Assembly (NCBI GenBank): GCA_019055375.1
Contig: JAHQIW010000094.1
Coordinates: 1-64,000 of the forward strand
From: Parelaphostrongylus tenuis
Taxonomy: Eukaryota > Nematoda > Chromadorea > Rhabditida > Metastrongylidae
Direction: 5' to 3'
Length of the DNA stretch: 64,000 bases
The notes below the pieces were generated by a model. The model saw only the letters and a program-made list of their open reading frames with translations. It did no database searches and was not told where the DNA came from. The position numbers and the translations under genes are program-made. This document shows positions 13,601-25,039 of the stretch, in pieces (position 1 is the stretch's first letter; each line of letters begins with the position of its first letter).

Positions 13601-14520
13601 AGGGTCTCAGCAAGTGAAATCATGCCTGTCAGCGCATCTAAGGTCGAGGCCTTGTGCTGGTGGTACAAACTATTATATATTACCGTTTAATCGTCTGTTA
13701 ACTCGATAAGAGCACGTGTTATTATCATTGTATGGTTATATGAAGGTTCAATTACTGATATTTGACGGTCACAGTGTGGAGTTCACTGGAGCACAGAGGG
13801 CCATTACTCTGAACAAGTAGCGTATATGGTGCTTGAAAAATTCATATGGGCGTTGTATAAAAGATTTCATCAGAAATGAATATATTCATGACATGTTAAT
13901 CACATGTTGTGTAAAAGCATTATTGAATTATCATGCAAGATGAGGCATTGTATACAGCCAATACATCATATATTGTGATGATCGATTGACAACGAATTGT
14001 AGTGGTGGGCAACTGACTATTGAAAAGGATAGTGTTAATCTAATTGATCAGTCGTTGCTGCTATTAATTGAAACACTTGGATATTAGATATTTTGTTAGA
14101 TACTGCATAATATAGAAACTCAGTATGTCATCCTGAAACTGTAGCAATTATTTATCCTCTTTGCAAAGATCTTCAGATTTCAATGGAAATTCAGAGATTT
14201 TCAGATTTCAATGAACGAATAATGTTCACTATTAGCTGAGATATGTTCGCATAAAGTTGAAAGGATGAATTTTTTCAAGCATTTACATAGATAGTGGGAA
14301 ATATGAGCCGGTAAACGTTGGCTGATTGAAATGAAAGAAAATGACTAATGATTATGATTTCTGCATCTTAAGTGTAATAGGTCGAGTCACGAAAAAATGT
14401 GAGGCACTCACTCCATGATTCCATGGACATGTTGACCAACCGCCTCATTGACACGTATAGTCGCAGATTTTCTAAGAGATACTATTCATTTTCTTTATCT
14501 CATACTTCTCATTTGTTTCT
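10641..14520. other. No gene seen; one dispersed repeat arm
   Basis: Apart from the arm at 11,960-12,380 I see no supported feature. The hydrophobic ORF at 12,757-13,023 is pyrimidine-rich sequence without motifs. Confidence 0.35.
11960..12380. repeat. Single arm of a dispersed foldback family
   Basis: Resembles segments at 25,790-25,910, 26,390-26,560, 29,225-29,600 and 32,830-33,160. The shared order is an 'aagcttaaatctctggc'-like string, a stretch encoding [17 protein letters not shown] residues in one copy, and a 'tttttatcaaacg'-like string. Here only one arm is seen, and it is diverged. Confidence 0.4.
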
Positions 14521-14529
14521 GTCGCAGTT

Positions 14530-14940
14530 GTTCACTCAGATATATCTCATAATTGTTATCTGAACCTACTTGTCATGTGGTCCGATAATGTGCTCTTGTA
14601 CACCCCAACACATGTGTTTCGACCTTGACAGTCTCGTTAGTCGGGCACAACCCTTTTTAGTTTGTGCAAACCTCTGTGAATGCTCCCTTCCCAACACTAA
14701 GAATAGGCGACGACGAACTATTCACACTTCACTGCGTCAAATGAAAACCACCAGATCGGCAGTGTTGTACACTCGACTGTTTTTGGCTGGTACTTTGAAA
14801 TATATTATACCGTTCGTTTCAAGTGTTTTCTCATGACCAAATACACATGTTGCGACCTCAACAGTATCGGTCTATACAAGAGCCCATTTACCAGACCACA
14901 TGACAAGTTGGCTCAGATAACAATTGTGAGATATTATATC
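14530..14940. repeat. Hammerhead-bearing foldback element, decayed copy (family F2)
   Basis: Inverted arms: 'tgtcatgtggtc' near 14,572 and its complement near 14,884-14,895. The left arm (minus strand, about 14,665-14,597) holds a hammerhead-like core with CTAACGA in place of CTGANGA, so the essential G5 is lost. It abuts the better preserved element at 14,940-15,445. Confidence 0.55.
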
Positions 14941-15038
14941 TTTGTTTCGAGTGTTTTCTCAAGACCTCGCTCGAATTTCAATATATCTCAGATAGCATAA
15001 TTACTGTTTGAGCCAACTTGTATGTGGTCTGCTAGATT

Positions 15039-15104
15039 GGTTCTTGTACAGCCCGATACACGTGTTTCAACCTTACAGTCTAGTCAGTCGGGCAGAACCC
15101 GTCG
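15039..15104 (-). ncRNA. Hammerhead ribozyme motif, left arm, core mutated
   Basis: Minus strand: stem I CCCGA (15,092-15,088) pairs perfectly with TCGGG (15,056-15,052). The core reads CTGACTA instead of CTGANGA (G8 to T). Stem II is GACT-GTAA-GGTT, then GAAA, stem III ACACGTGT and cleavage triplet GTA ending at 15,057. The fold is conserved but the G8 change should abolish catalysis. Confidence 0.65.
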
Positions 15105-15279
15105 AACCCACTAGAAATATGGGTATAATATTGCACAAATACCAGCTAAAGAGAAGTCGAGTATACAACACTGCGTGCTCGGTGATTTTCTCGCTTGACT
15201 TACAGTGTAAATCGTTCGTCGACGCTACCTCTTGGTGTGGGGACTGGAGCACCCACAAGAGAAATGGCTAAAAGACGAT

Positions 15280-15343
15280 GGGTTCTGCCCGACTGACGAG
15301 ACTGTAAGGTTGAAATACGTGTATTGGGCTGTACAAGAGCCCA
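15280..15343 (+). ncRNA. Hammerhead ribozyme motif, right arm, complete core
   Basis: Core CTGACGA at 15,293-15,299. Stem II GACT/GGTT (15,300-15,311) with a GTAA loop. GAA at 15,312-15,314, then A15.1. Stem III is the 8-nt minimal hairpin 15,315-15,322. Cleavage triplet GTA is predicted to be cut after 15,323. Stem I CCCGA (15,288-15,292) pairs with TTGGG (15,324-15,328), with an outer helix GGGTTCT against AGAGCCC. All invariant hammerhead positions are present (CUGANGA, GAA, A15.1-U16.1, NUH). Confidence 0.78.
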
Positions 15344-15445
15344 TTTAACAGACCACATGACAACTAGGCTCAAATGGCAATCATGAATTATGAGATATAT
15401 TCAAATTATAACGTGGTCTTGAGAACACACTCAAAAAGAACGGTT

Positions 15446-17886
15446 TTTTTTACTTAGTCATGAATTGTTGTTCTCGTCTAACAGTATGTTCAGGCTACTG
15501 AAGCCCTAAGGGCGTCTACTGCCAATTGATTTTCTGTTATCATTTAGTGAAAAGACAAAAATTTCGATAAATGTACAGAATAACCGCTCTACTACGCCTG
15601 AGGCAGCATTTTTGAAACATATAAAACGCCGGTCTATCCATCGGATAATCTTCGAAATCTTCATTTCCACCAAAAAATAGTCAAAATTGATAATATATAG
15701 GCACTATTGTGCAGGCTTTCGATTGACGAGTGAAGAGCCGAAAATGATTCAATACCATGCTGTCAAACTTCCTCATAATTCCTACTGGGAACGGTTTATC
15801 ACCACTGTTGAGCGATAAGCGAGATTTTGAATTTCGCACGGAAGTTCCGCTTATTATGTCACATTTCTCGGAATACAGTTGTTTACGTGAGAACAAGCAT
15901 AGTCACATCACTGCTAAGATCCGATTTGCTCATGAAGAAACCATATGTATTTTCGACGTAAGATATGCGTTGTTCTGTGCGACATGCGTAGAGGTCTTGT
16001 TTTTTTATTTTTACTCTCTGATACAATGACATACTATTAACAATGCTATTTCAAGAAAAATTAGATCAGTACATTTGAGAGAAGAAGGTTAGGGCACAAA
16101 GTTTCTTCGCAGCGAAACATCTGTCACGTCTTTTTCTACACAACTACTTCAATTGCACAATCACAACTGAATGGATGCTACAGTGTTTAGAAACGAGTAG
16201 CTGATTTTTGAGTTTTGCCGTCAGAACCTACCTTTTACTGATCAATAATTTCTTACAATAATATCAGAAAACCCGCTAGACCCTATAATTCTGGGATCCT
16301 ACGGAAAAGAGATTAATTTCGTTCGCAAATAAACATCGTTGCCGAACTGGACAGCCATTTGTGATGGTCCAGTGTGGAGCGCTTGCGACATGTCAAAACA
16401 ACGTCGGCAGTTCATCTATAACCCAATCAACTCGATCAAAAAGTCATCTTAAAGTAAACTACCGCATCACATTCACCACAAGTGATTCGGCGTTTTGAAT
16501 TGCGAATTCAAACGCTAAGTCAGCATACCGTTTTCTAAATTAAGGCGTACAACGCTGATGATCGATTGTGAACAAAAAAACTATCAAACACTCTGATAGC
16601 GACAAGGTGAAATTTATCGAAATTCCCTACGATCTGTAAACTAAGTGACTTATTCTCAGTGAGAGAGATGGTAAGGTTTTAACATGAGTATTCCTATGAA
16701 TAGACTCTAAGAGGACGTTCTAGTGACTAATACATTAATGCTCAATGAGGCAGCTTTGTGAGCAGGCTTAAATAATTTTTAGAGACTGCTTATTCGAGTG
16801 TCGAGGTACACAAATAGCTGCCAGATATTTTTTGAAGGAGCGATGATTCTCAGATTATGCATACGAACCGATCCATTATTGAGAAATCTATTGAGTAAGA
16901 TGCACTACACTAAGCAAAAGCTCAAACTACATTCTATTTCAGGTGATTTCGACAAAGTAAATTTACTGTTAGCATCCTTAGGAATAGTCTCAGTCATGGA
17001 GAATGTATTTATCAGCAATAAGCGAGCCTTATTGGATTCGATACCATACGATTGCTCATACCATACGATTACCATCATACGATCATACGATTGCTAATAA
17101 ATTCGAGGTCGGATGAAAGCAGTTTGTTAAATCTCTACTTACAGATTAACTTTTTCGGCTCTCTGCCAAGCTTTGCTAGGTCATTCACAAGCACAGATAT
17201 CGCATCGCATGTTTGGAGGAATCATGGAAAAGCAAAGATGAAGAGATGAAAATGAGAAATGTTTATGAATGATATCTAGGACGATATTCTCTCAATTGCT
17301 ATAAGTTCCTTTCAGAGACATTTCCCCAATCTCTGAAGAGATTCAAGTTTTGAAAAGAACAGATGATGAGTAAACAAGTTCCAGAAGCAGACAATATATG
17401 TGAGAATTCTTTAGCTTTTTTTATAGATTCGGAACGATCGCACACTTGCGATGATCGCTCTCATTTCAAGGGAATAAACACTGAAATAAATCTAAGATAA
17501 ACACATACATTCAACGACACCACATTTTTCCGCAAATTCGAGTCAATATGTAAAACGACGGTGAAATCTCTGGCGAATAATTCTTACACACGCATTCCCA
17601 TGAGAGACCATAATGAGTTGTTGATAGGGAACTGAATTATTCTTTTAATCGCTTGATCTGTTTATTATGAAGAATTACATACAGTAGTGACTGTAAATAT
17701 GAAAAAAATTCCTTGGGAAACTGTTTAACTCAGCAGACAGACAAAATTTACTCGTTTACACTATAAACATTATTTCCATTAGTCTAATCATCACTAATCT
17801 GTTTTTGATATCAGAGGGAGGAGTGCAACATTGGTAAGGTTTAAAAGGAACTCTTGGCAGATATTGGGCACTAAATACCTCCCGAA
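15446..17886. other. No recognised gene
   Basis: Open frames at 15,757-16,029 and 16,798-17,097 (+) have no recognisable domain. A short imprecise repeat of 'catacgatt' lies at 17,044-17,095. The end of this interval is the upstream flank of the ASP gene; a TTTTTGATATCAG acceptor-like string ends near 17,813 and could be a trans-splice or 5'UTR splice site. Confidence 0.35.
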
Positions 17887-20800
17887 ATGCTCCAGATCAC
17901 ACTGCTGGTGCTTTGTGGAACGGTTAGTGATTATTTGCTTCATTGCTTACACAATCCGACAGATTCACCTAAAATTTTCAGTTGTTCCAACCTGGCCGAT
18001 TCCAGTGGCGGATTCGAAATGCGTAAGTGTTTCAGATTCCAAAGCTTGCGTATACCTGCAATATTAATATCCTTGTAACCATGACATTTAGAAAAACCGA
18101 CTGTACCATTTAATATTTGTTTAAGCATTCGGCTGCCAAGAAATAAACACTGGCGATGAAACTAGACAGGGAGTTCTGAATTTGATTAATCGTATCCGCT
18201 CGCGAGTCGCGCTTGGAGAGTTTGAGGGCAAGAACCATTTTCCATCTGCATCTGATATGCAAGCAATGGTAAGATTACAATAGGAATTTTCTTTGAATTT
18301 AGCTTTCCAATATTCATCAATATGATTTAATGAAGGCAACTTTTATGTCGCACCGACAAAAATCAATTGTGTACTGAACTTGAGCGAATTTCTGGCAAAT
18401 GCTGAACGTTGCAGAGATGGGATTGCAATCTGGAGACGATAGCTAACATATCGGTGACAGATTGCGCTGAAGATTCACCACCAGCTGCGGCAATGTACGG
18501 AATGAATTACCAGTTGTGAGTTCTACAAACGAACTGAATACTCATGCAAGCATAAATCTTACCTGATTACCTATTTGAGGTTAGTGGTTCCTCTTGATGA
18601 TTCATATTCACATGTGCTTTCAGTTTCAAATCTGGCACACCTGACTTCACCCTTAAGCATTCTATGGAATCAGCCGTCCTACATTGGGCAGATATAAAAA
18701 ACGCCAACTGGCAGGCTAACAACATCTTCAGTGAAAATCCAACGTTGCGTAGTTTTGCCAATGTTGGTTTGCCTTGCATAAATGTTTCAACATCAATATG
18801 ACTACAAAGTTCAACTTTTAGTTGATTCGTGCAACAACAAATGCTGTTGGCTGCGCCAGCAGAATGTGTAATGGTCGTGCAGCTGCTGCATGTGTTTTCT
18901 CGCAACCGTAAGTAGTATAAAATATGAACAAAATGCCAAAAACACTTTCAACGTTGTTTCAGTGATGTACAACCTGGGACTCCGCTGTACACTCCAGGAA
19001 ACCCATGCCGAAAGGATGAAGACTGTGTTGCATTTTCTCCGGCGTATTGTGAATCTGGTCTTTGCGTGAACGCTTCGAGGAAAACAACTACGGTCATGGC
19101 GACAACAACACCCGATGAACCACGGACACAAACATCGGACGGATGGAGGACAGAAACACCAAGTGAACGACGGACAACAGCATCGCATGAACCATGGACA
19201 GAAACATCGGATGGAAGGACAGAAACACCAAGTGAACGACGGACGACAACATCGAATGAATCATGGACACAAACTTCGGATGGAAGGACAGAAACACCAA
19301 GTGAACGACGGACAACAACATCGGATGAACCATGGACAGAAACTTCAGACGGAAGGACAGAAACATCAAGTGAACGACGGACAACAACACCGGATGAACC
19401 TTGGACAGAAACATCGGACGGACGGACAACAACATCGAATGAACCATGGACAGAAACATCGGACGGAAGGACAGAAACACCAAGTGAACGACGGACAACA
19501 ACATCGGATGAACCATGGACTGAAACATCGGACGGAAGGACAGAAACACCAAGTGAACGACGGACAACAACACCGGATGAACCATGGACAGAAACATCAA
19601 GTGAAGGACGGACAACAACATCGGATGAACCATGGACAGAAACATCGGACGGAAGGACAGAAACACCAAGTGAACGACAGACAACAACATCGGATGAACC
19701 GTGGACTGAAACATCGGACGGAAGGACAGAAACACCAAGTGAACGACAGGACAACAACATCGGATGAACCATGGACAGAAACATCAGACGGAAGGACAGA
19801 AACACCAAGTGAACGACGGACAACAACATCGGATGAACCATGGACAGAAACATCGGACGGAAGGACAGAAACACCAATGTGAACGACGGACAACAACATC
19901 GGATGAACCATGGACAGAAACATCAGACGGAAGGACAGAAACACCAAGTGAACGACGGACAACAACATCGGATGAACCATGGACAGAAACATCGGACGGA
20001 AGGACAGAAACACCAAGTGAACGACGGACAACAACACCGGATGAACCATGGACAGAAACATCAGACGGAAGGACAGAAACACCAAGTGAACGACGGACAA
20101 CAACACCGGATGAACCATGCGACTCATGACACACATCGGAGAACTGGACAGAAACTTCAACGGAAGGACAGAAACACCAAGTGAACTCGGCAACAACACC
20201 GGATGAACCTGGACAGAAACATCAAGTGAAGACGGACAACAACATCGGATGAACCATGGACAGAAACATCGGACGGAAGGACAGAAACACCAAGTGAACG
20301 ACAGACAACAACATCGGATGAACCGTGGACAGAAACATCGGACGGAAGGACAGAAACACCAAGTGAACGACGGACAACAATGTCGGATGAACCATGGACA
20401 GAAACATCGGACGGAAGGACAGAAACATCAAGTGAGCGACAGACAACAACATCGGATGAACCGTGGACAGAAACTTCAGACGGAATGACAGAAACACCAA
20501 GTGAACGACGGACAACAACACCGGATGAACACTGGACAGAAACATCAAGTGAAGGACGGACAACAACATCGGATGAACCATTGGACAGAAACATCGGAAG
20601 GAAGGACAGAAACACCAAGTGAACGACGGACAACAACATCGGATGAACCATGGACAGAAACATCGGACGGAAGGACAGAAACATCAAGTGAACGACAGAC
20701 AACAACATCGGATGAACCGTGGACAGAAACTTCAGACGGAATGACAGAAACACCAAGTGAACGACGGACAACAACACCGGATGAACACTGGACAGAAACA

Positions 20801-23127
20801 TCAAGTGAAGGACGGACAACAACATCGGATGAACCATGGACAGAAACATCGGAAGGAAGGACAGAAACACCAAGTGAACGACGGACAACAACATCGGATG
20901 AACCATGGACAGAAACATCGGACGGAAGGACAGAAACACCAAGTGAACGACGGACAACAATATCGGATGAACCATGGACAGAAACATCGGACGGAAGGAC
21001 AGAAACACCAAGTGAGCGACGGACAACAACACCGGATGAACGTTGGACAGAAACATCGGACGGAAGGACAGAAACACCAAGTGAGCGACGGACAACAACA
21101 CGGATGAACCTTGGACAGAAACATCGGACGGACGGACAGAAATATCAAGTGAACGACAGACAACAACATCGGATGAACCATGGACAGAAACATCGGACGG
21201 AAGGACAGAAACACCAAGTGAACGACGGACAACAACATCGGATGAACCATGGACAGAAACATCGGACGGAAGGACAGAAACACCAAGTGAGCGACGGACA
21301 ACAACACTCGGATGAACGTTGGACAGAAACATCGGACGGAAGGACAGAAACATCAAGTGAACGACAGACAACAACATCGGATGAACCGTGGACAGAAACT
21401 TCAGACGGAATGACAGAAACACCAAGTGAACGACGGACAACAACATCGGATGAACCATGGACGGAAACTTCAGACGGAAGGACAGAAACACCAAGTGAGC
21501 GACGGACAACAACACGGATGAACCTGTACAGAAACATCGGACGGAAGGACAGAAACATCAAGTGAACGACAGACAACAACATCGGATGAACCATGGACAG
21601 AAACATCGGACGGAAGGCCAGAAACATCAAGTGAACGACGGACAACAACATCGGATGAACCATGGACAGAAACATCGGACGGAAGGACAGAAACACCAAG
21701 TGAACGACGGACAACAACATCGGATGAACCATGGACAGAAACTTCACACGGAAGGACAGAAACACCAGTGAACGACGGACAACAACATCGGATGAACCAT
21801 GGACGGAAACTTCAGACGGAAGGACAGAAACACTAGGTGAACGACGGACAACAACATCGGATGAACCGTGGACAGAAACATCGGACGGAAGGACAGAAAC
21901 ACCAAGTGAACGACGGACAACAACAACAGATGAACCATGGACTACACCATCGAATGAAACATCAACGACAACAGCAGAAGTCACAACTTGTCCAACAACG
22001 GCGTTTGGTGCTGTTTTCAGGAGAAGGGCAGTAGAAGAGCATAACGCATTCAGGTAGTGCATCTTTTTGCAAAGATTAAGAAAAAAACTGCATACCGTGA
22101 TAAACTAGAGGTTGAATGAGAATTAAATTTGCAAAGAAATTCTGTAAGAAAGAAAAGAACATTTAGATCGCTAGTGGCAAGAGGGCTGATAAAAAACGGC
22201 GAATTTTCAAAAGAAAATGCGCCATTGTCTTCGTTCATTAAGCTATTGGTTTGTTGTTCTGCTTTTGGAGCACCTCTTCCTTCACGACCTCAAGATTAAT
22301 CACAGTTTTTTTTGAGGATTATGACTGCACTGCCGAGCAGTTTGCCTTCAATCACGTTAAGTCGTGTGACAGACAAGAGTCGTCAGAAGATTATAGACCT
22401 GGATACAAGGAAAATGTCCACATTTACAAAACAAGAGCCGCACTTGATGATTACCTTGTTCTCCAATATGTGAGTAAGACAACACTATATTGATATACAA
22501 TTTATAAGCTTTGAATGATATTGTTCTGTTCTATTTCTACTATCATAGGCAATTTCGACTTGGGCAAGTGAACTTACAGTCAACGGAATCCCTCCGGACA
22601 TGATATTTACATCCAAAGTAAAGGAATATAAGAGGAAAAAGGTTACCAGCGTTACCAAGGTTGGTTCTGCTACTACCCAAGATAGCTATATTACAAAATT
22701 CCACATTTCGAAAAAAACAATTTTTTATAATGTTAAAAGATATCGTATGTATTCTAAGATGACAAAGTCATTCACTCGTTGAGCCTCAAATTGATTGCAC
22801 CATAGATGAAAAGACATATCAAAATATTCAGCAACGAGAGAAATTTCTCATTTTTTCAGATTATATGGGGAACGAACAGTAAAATAGGTTGCGCGACGCA
22901 AAAATGCGATGGATTTTACTTCACTTCGTGCATGTACGAAGATCGGTAGGTCCTTAGCGTCTAATGTACCATAAAGTTACTTGATTGTCTTGCCCTGTTT
23001 CAGAGTAAATGTAGTTGGAGAGAACATCTACAACATTGGTCCAACGTGCAGTGGATGCTCCAGAAGAAGTGCATGCTTCTCACTCAAAGGGGCACTCAGA
23101 GGGCTTTGCCCATCGAGCGCAGAATAA
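17887..23127 (+). CDS. Two-domain ASP (CAP/SCP/TAPS) secreted protein with giant repeat linker
   Basis: Eleven exons join in consistent phase: 17,887-18,022, 18,126-18,268, 18,415-18,515, 18,624-18,762, 18,822-18,907, 18,963-22,053, 22,167-22,248, 22,317-22,469, 22,549-22,659, 22,860-22,945 and 23,004-23,127 (TAA). The protein starts MLQITLLVLCGT, a plausible signal peptide. CAP domain 1 follows (GDETRQGVLNLINRIRS, RWDCNLE, HSMESAVLHWADIKNANW, TTNAVGCASRMC) with its Cys-rich hinge (NPCRKDEDC..YCESGLC), then the repeat linker, then CAP domain 2 (RRAVEEHNAFR, YDCTAEQFAFNHVKSC, GYKENVHIY, STWASEL, IGCATQKC) and a terminal Cys cluster. ASPs are nematode venom-allergen-like secreted proteins, often abundant in infective or parasitic stages; the molecular role is unsettled. 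In CAP1 the usual GEN glutamate is replaced (YGMNY), while CAP2 keeps it. Exon 6 (3,091 nt) enters in one frame and must leave in another, so the assembled sequence is not one continuous frame. Nominal length is about 1,417 residues. Confidence 0.9.
19101..21950 (+). repeat. 69-bp tandem repeat array encoding a Thr/Ser-rich linker
   Basis: The unit is 69 bp, or 23 codons. The residue string runs TTTSDEPWTETSDG then RTETPSERR: 10 of 23 residues are Thr/Ser, six are acidic and three are Arg. About 40 units are present, with some shortened by 21 bp (TETSSEGR variants). Substitutions are few, suggesting recent homogenisation. Single-base indels relative to the consensus are visible near 19,748, 19,877, 20,580, 21,101, 21,307, 21,513, 21,525 and 21,765, and a damaged stretch at 20,118-20,232 contains several. 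The mucin-like composition suggests an O-glycosylated extended stalk, which is an inference. Confidence 0.92.
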
Positions 23128-23167
23128 TGATAATATATTCATTACATTCTGTATCACGATATATTAA

Positions 23168-23173
23168 AATAAA
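23168..23173 (+). terminator. Poly(A) signal of the ASP gene
   Basis: AATAAA 41 nt after the TAA stop, the first such hexamer downstream. Confidence 0.55.
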
Positions 23174-23571
23174 TCTTGCAAGCACAGCACAGAAATCTGC
23201 TGACGATGAAACAGCAGGACTTTATAAATTGTCAATGTTGTGATAAAAAAAATTCCTTAGAAGTCTCAATCATGTTATCAAACTTGCGTAAGAGCATATG
23301 AAAACTTCTGAGGCACTGTTCCTTATTGGAAAGATTTTGATTGCTGCTCAATTACAATCCTTACGCAGATATCACCGTTAATTCCATAAAAACGATTATA
23401 CTGACAGCTTGCCTACTACCTGAACATGTCACATGCTCGATTTTCTTGACAAAAGCGATAGTCTTCGATAATCAGAGGACATAAGTGGTCAGGACGTCAA
23501 AAAATTGTTTAAAACAATCCGTGAGATAGGAGATAGAGGATATCAACCTAGGGCTTAAAAACGTGCTCACG

Positions 23572-23945
23572 ATCGTGCAATTCTCATGACTGCCATACAT
23601 CTATCTCTCCATATCAAAAAAAGTGCTCTTTCTTGCACGCCTGTTCAAACTAGTCGACCTGAGGAATCTCACTGTACACACTCGCGCATGCAGTTTGAAT
23701 AATTTCGCTTCGTTCTGGAAAATCGCATTTCTATGTAAGCTGCGGCCCAAATCACAGTGGTTGCCATTATGAGGAAGTCCAAAGACTGAACTCCTGGCAT
23801 AACCCCGGCCACTTCTAGATACAAGAATCAACAAAACTATAGTATTTCGTGGAACTGAGACACTTCATTACCATTCCTTTCCTGTTCTCGTTCTACTTGA
23901 TCGCGCTCCTTACAATTCTTTGAGTGATTTGCCAAATTAGTGAGT
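23572..23945 (-). pseudogene. Decayed copy of two galactokinase exons
   Basis: On the minus strand, 23,703-23,572 matches the galactokinase exon at 27,170-27,028: FKLHARV, then a shifted frame, then MYGSHENC against MYDSHESC. Positions 23,945-23,835 match the exon at 27,467-27,332 but lack an internal segment. Both are in the same order and orientation as in the gene, and contain frameshifts and a stop. This is the remnant of a partial duplication lying between the ASP gene and the galactokinase 3' end. Confidence 0.7.
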
Positions 23946-24454
23946 CGCGGTTTGGATATTGAATTCTACAAATAGTTAGAACGAGAAGACCAGTAGTAAA
24001 GTAAGAAACGAGGATAAAGCTGTCGGCGTTGAAATCCGTGAGGAATGCTCAAGTATTCGTATTGGATTTTTAGCATCGTTTGAGGTGAATGAATGCAAAT
24101 CTGCCTACACAATCACTCACGGTGGCTTACCGATGTACAATCAGTACTGCTATCCGCTCAGACAACTCTGGTACCAAATCACCTACTCTGAAGGGATGAA
24201 AGGTTTGATGAGGCTAGACGCGGGATTGAGCCATCGACTACGTGTGCTATAGAGATCACCTCTGAGTACCGCGCTATACGCGCTCATGATAAAGTAAAAA
24301 AGAAACCGCATGTCTGGATGAATACTCTTTCACAGCTCTCTAGAGCAGTGTTATGACGGAGTAACATATATCCAAGACTGTTCAGTGTTACATAAAACTC
24401 TGACTCTCGCGGTTTATGTAAGGGGGTTCTCCCCAAGAGGGACTGGCTCAGAGG

Positions 24455-24545
24455 AAAGGCGACGTGTAACTGACGAGGCTGCGAAGCCAAAACACGTGAA
24501 TTACACTGCATCACTGCATAAGTGCTCGTGATAGCCCACATGCAT
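24455..24545 (+). repeat. Single foldback arm with decayed hammerhead (family F1)
   Basis: CTGACGA at 24,470-24,476 and a perfect stem II GGCT-GCGA-AGCC. The next base is A instead of G12 and the cleavage-site U is missing. Stem I GTGTAA (24,464-24,469) still pairs with TTACAC (24,501-24,506), a different helix sequence from other copies (GTGCTA/TAGCAC). Confidence 0.5.
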
Positions 24546-25039
24546 GGCCCCAAAAAAAAATTATCAGATATTTTGAGAAGTCATTCAGATGAGCAGCATT
24601 TCACATTGCGTTACTTGCACACTGTTCTATTCATTGATTAGACCATTAACGGCATTCTACCAAGCATAAACTGTCGTATTTTTTATCTCATTAAGCTCTT
24701 ATTGCTGTATAGCTATACAAATGTTCAATTACCAAAGTTTGACGTTCGCACTACGAATAGCGACATCAAGTGGCAGTGATCAAACCAAGCAGCATACGCA
24801 ATGTCTAATCTCCTTTACAACATGTCACTGCAAGAGACCGCTAAATAAGTCAGTACTTCATGAAAGTGTTTGTTTCATTATTTCAAAGTAATTTAATTAT
24901 ACATGAGCATGTTATTCATAAGACGAATAAAAAATCATAAGAATGTCATGCAAGATAAGGCACTATACTTATAGGGGAACAAAAACATAAAAAGCGAGAA
25001 AAGAGGGTTTATCGAGACTGGTCGTCCGTTCATTTCATT

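Larger units (their letters stand above)
14940..15445. repeat. Palindromic foldback element carrying two hammerhead arms (family F2)
   Basis: A palindrome of about 500 bp. The left arm runs 14,940-15,110, the right arm 15,278-15,445, with a short unique centre. Outer ends pair ('gagtgttttctcaagacc' against 'ggtcttgagaacacactc'), and inner parts pair over the 'gggcagaaccc' segment. Each arm contains a hammerhead fold (separate entries). No ORF is plausible in it, so it must be non-autonomous. Related sequences lie at 14,530, 52,230 and 63,240. Confidence 0.75.

Noticed and set aside
17923..17981. Intron inside the first ASP exon (GTTAGT...TTTTCAG)
   Set aside because: Removing these 59 nt shifts the frame away from the CAP domain, while reading through gives 45 codons plus 1 nt, matching the next exon's phase.
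19115..19882. 255-codon plus-strand ORF rich in His/Gln/Lys
   Set aside because: It is the alternative open frame of the same repeat. It contains the true frame only over its last part because of an indel.
20157..21515. 452-codon antisense ORF and other long minus-strand ORFs over 18,948-22,062
   Set aside because: They are shadows of the 69-bp repeat, whose antisense frames lack stops. No independent start context, domain or splice structure supports them.
19101..21950. CRISPR array or satellite
   Set aside because: There are no unique spacers, the unit is a whole number of codons and is in frame with the upstream CAP exon. This is a coding minisatellite in a eukaryotic gene.
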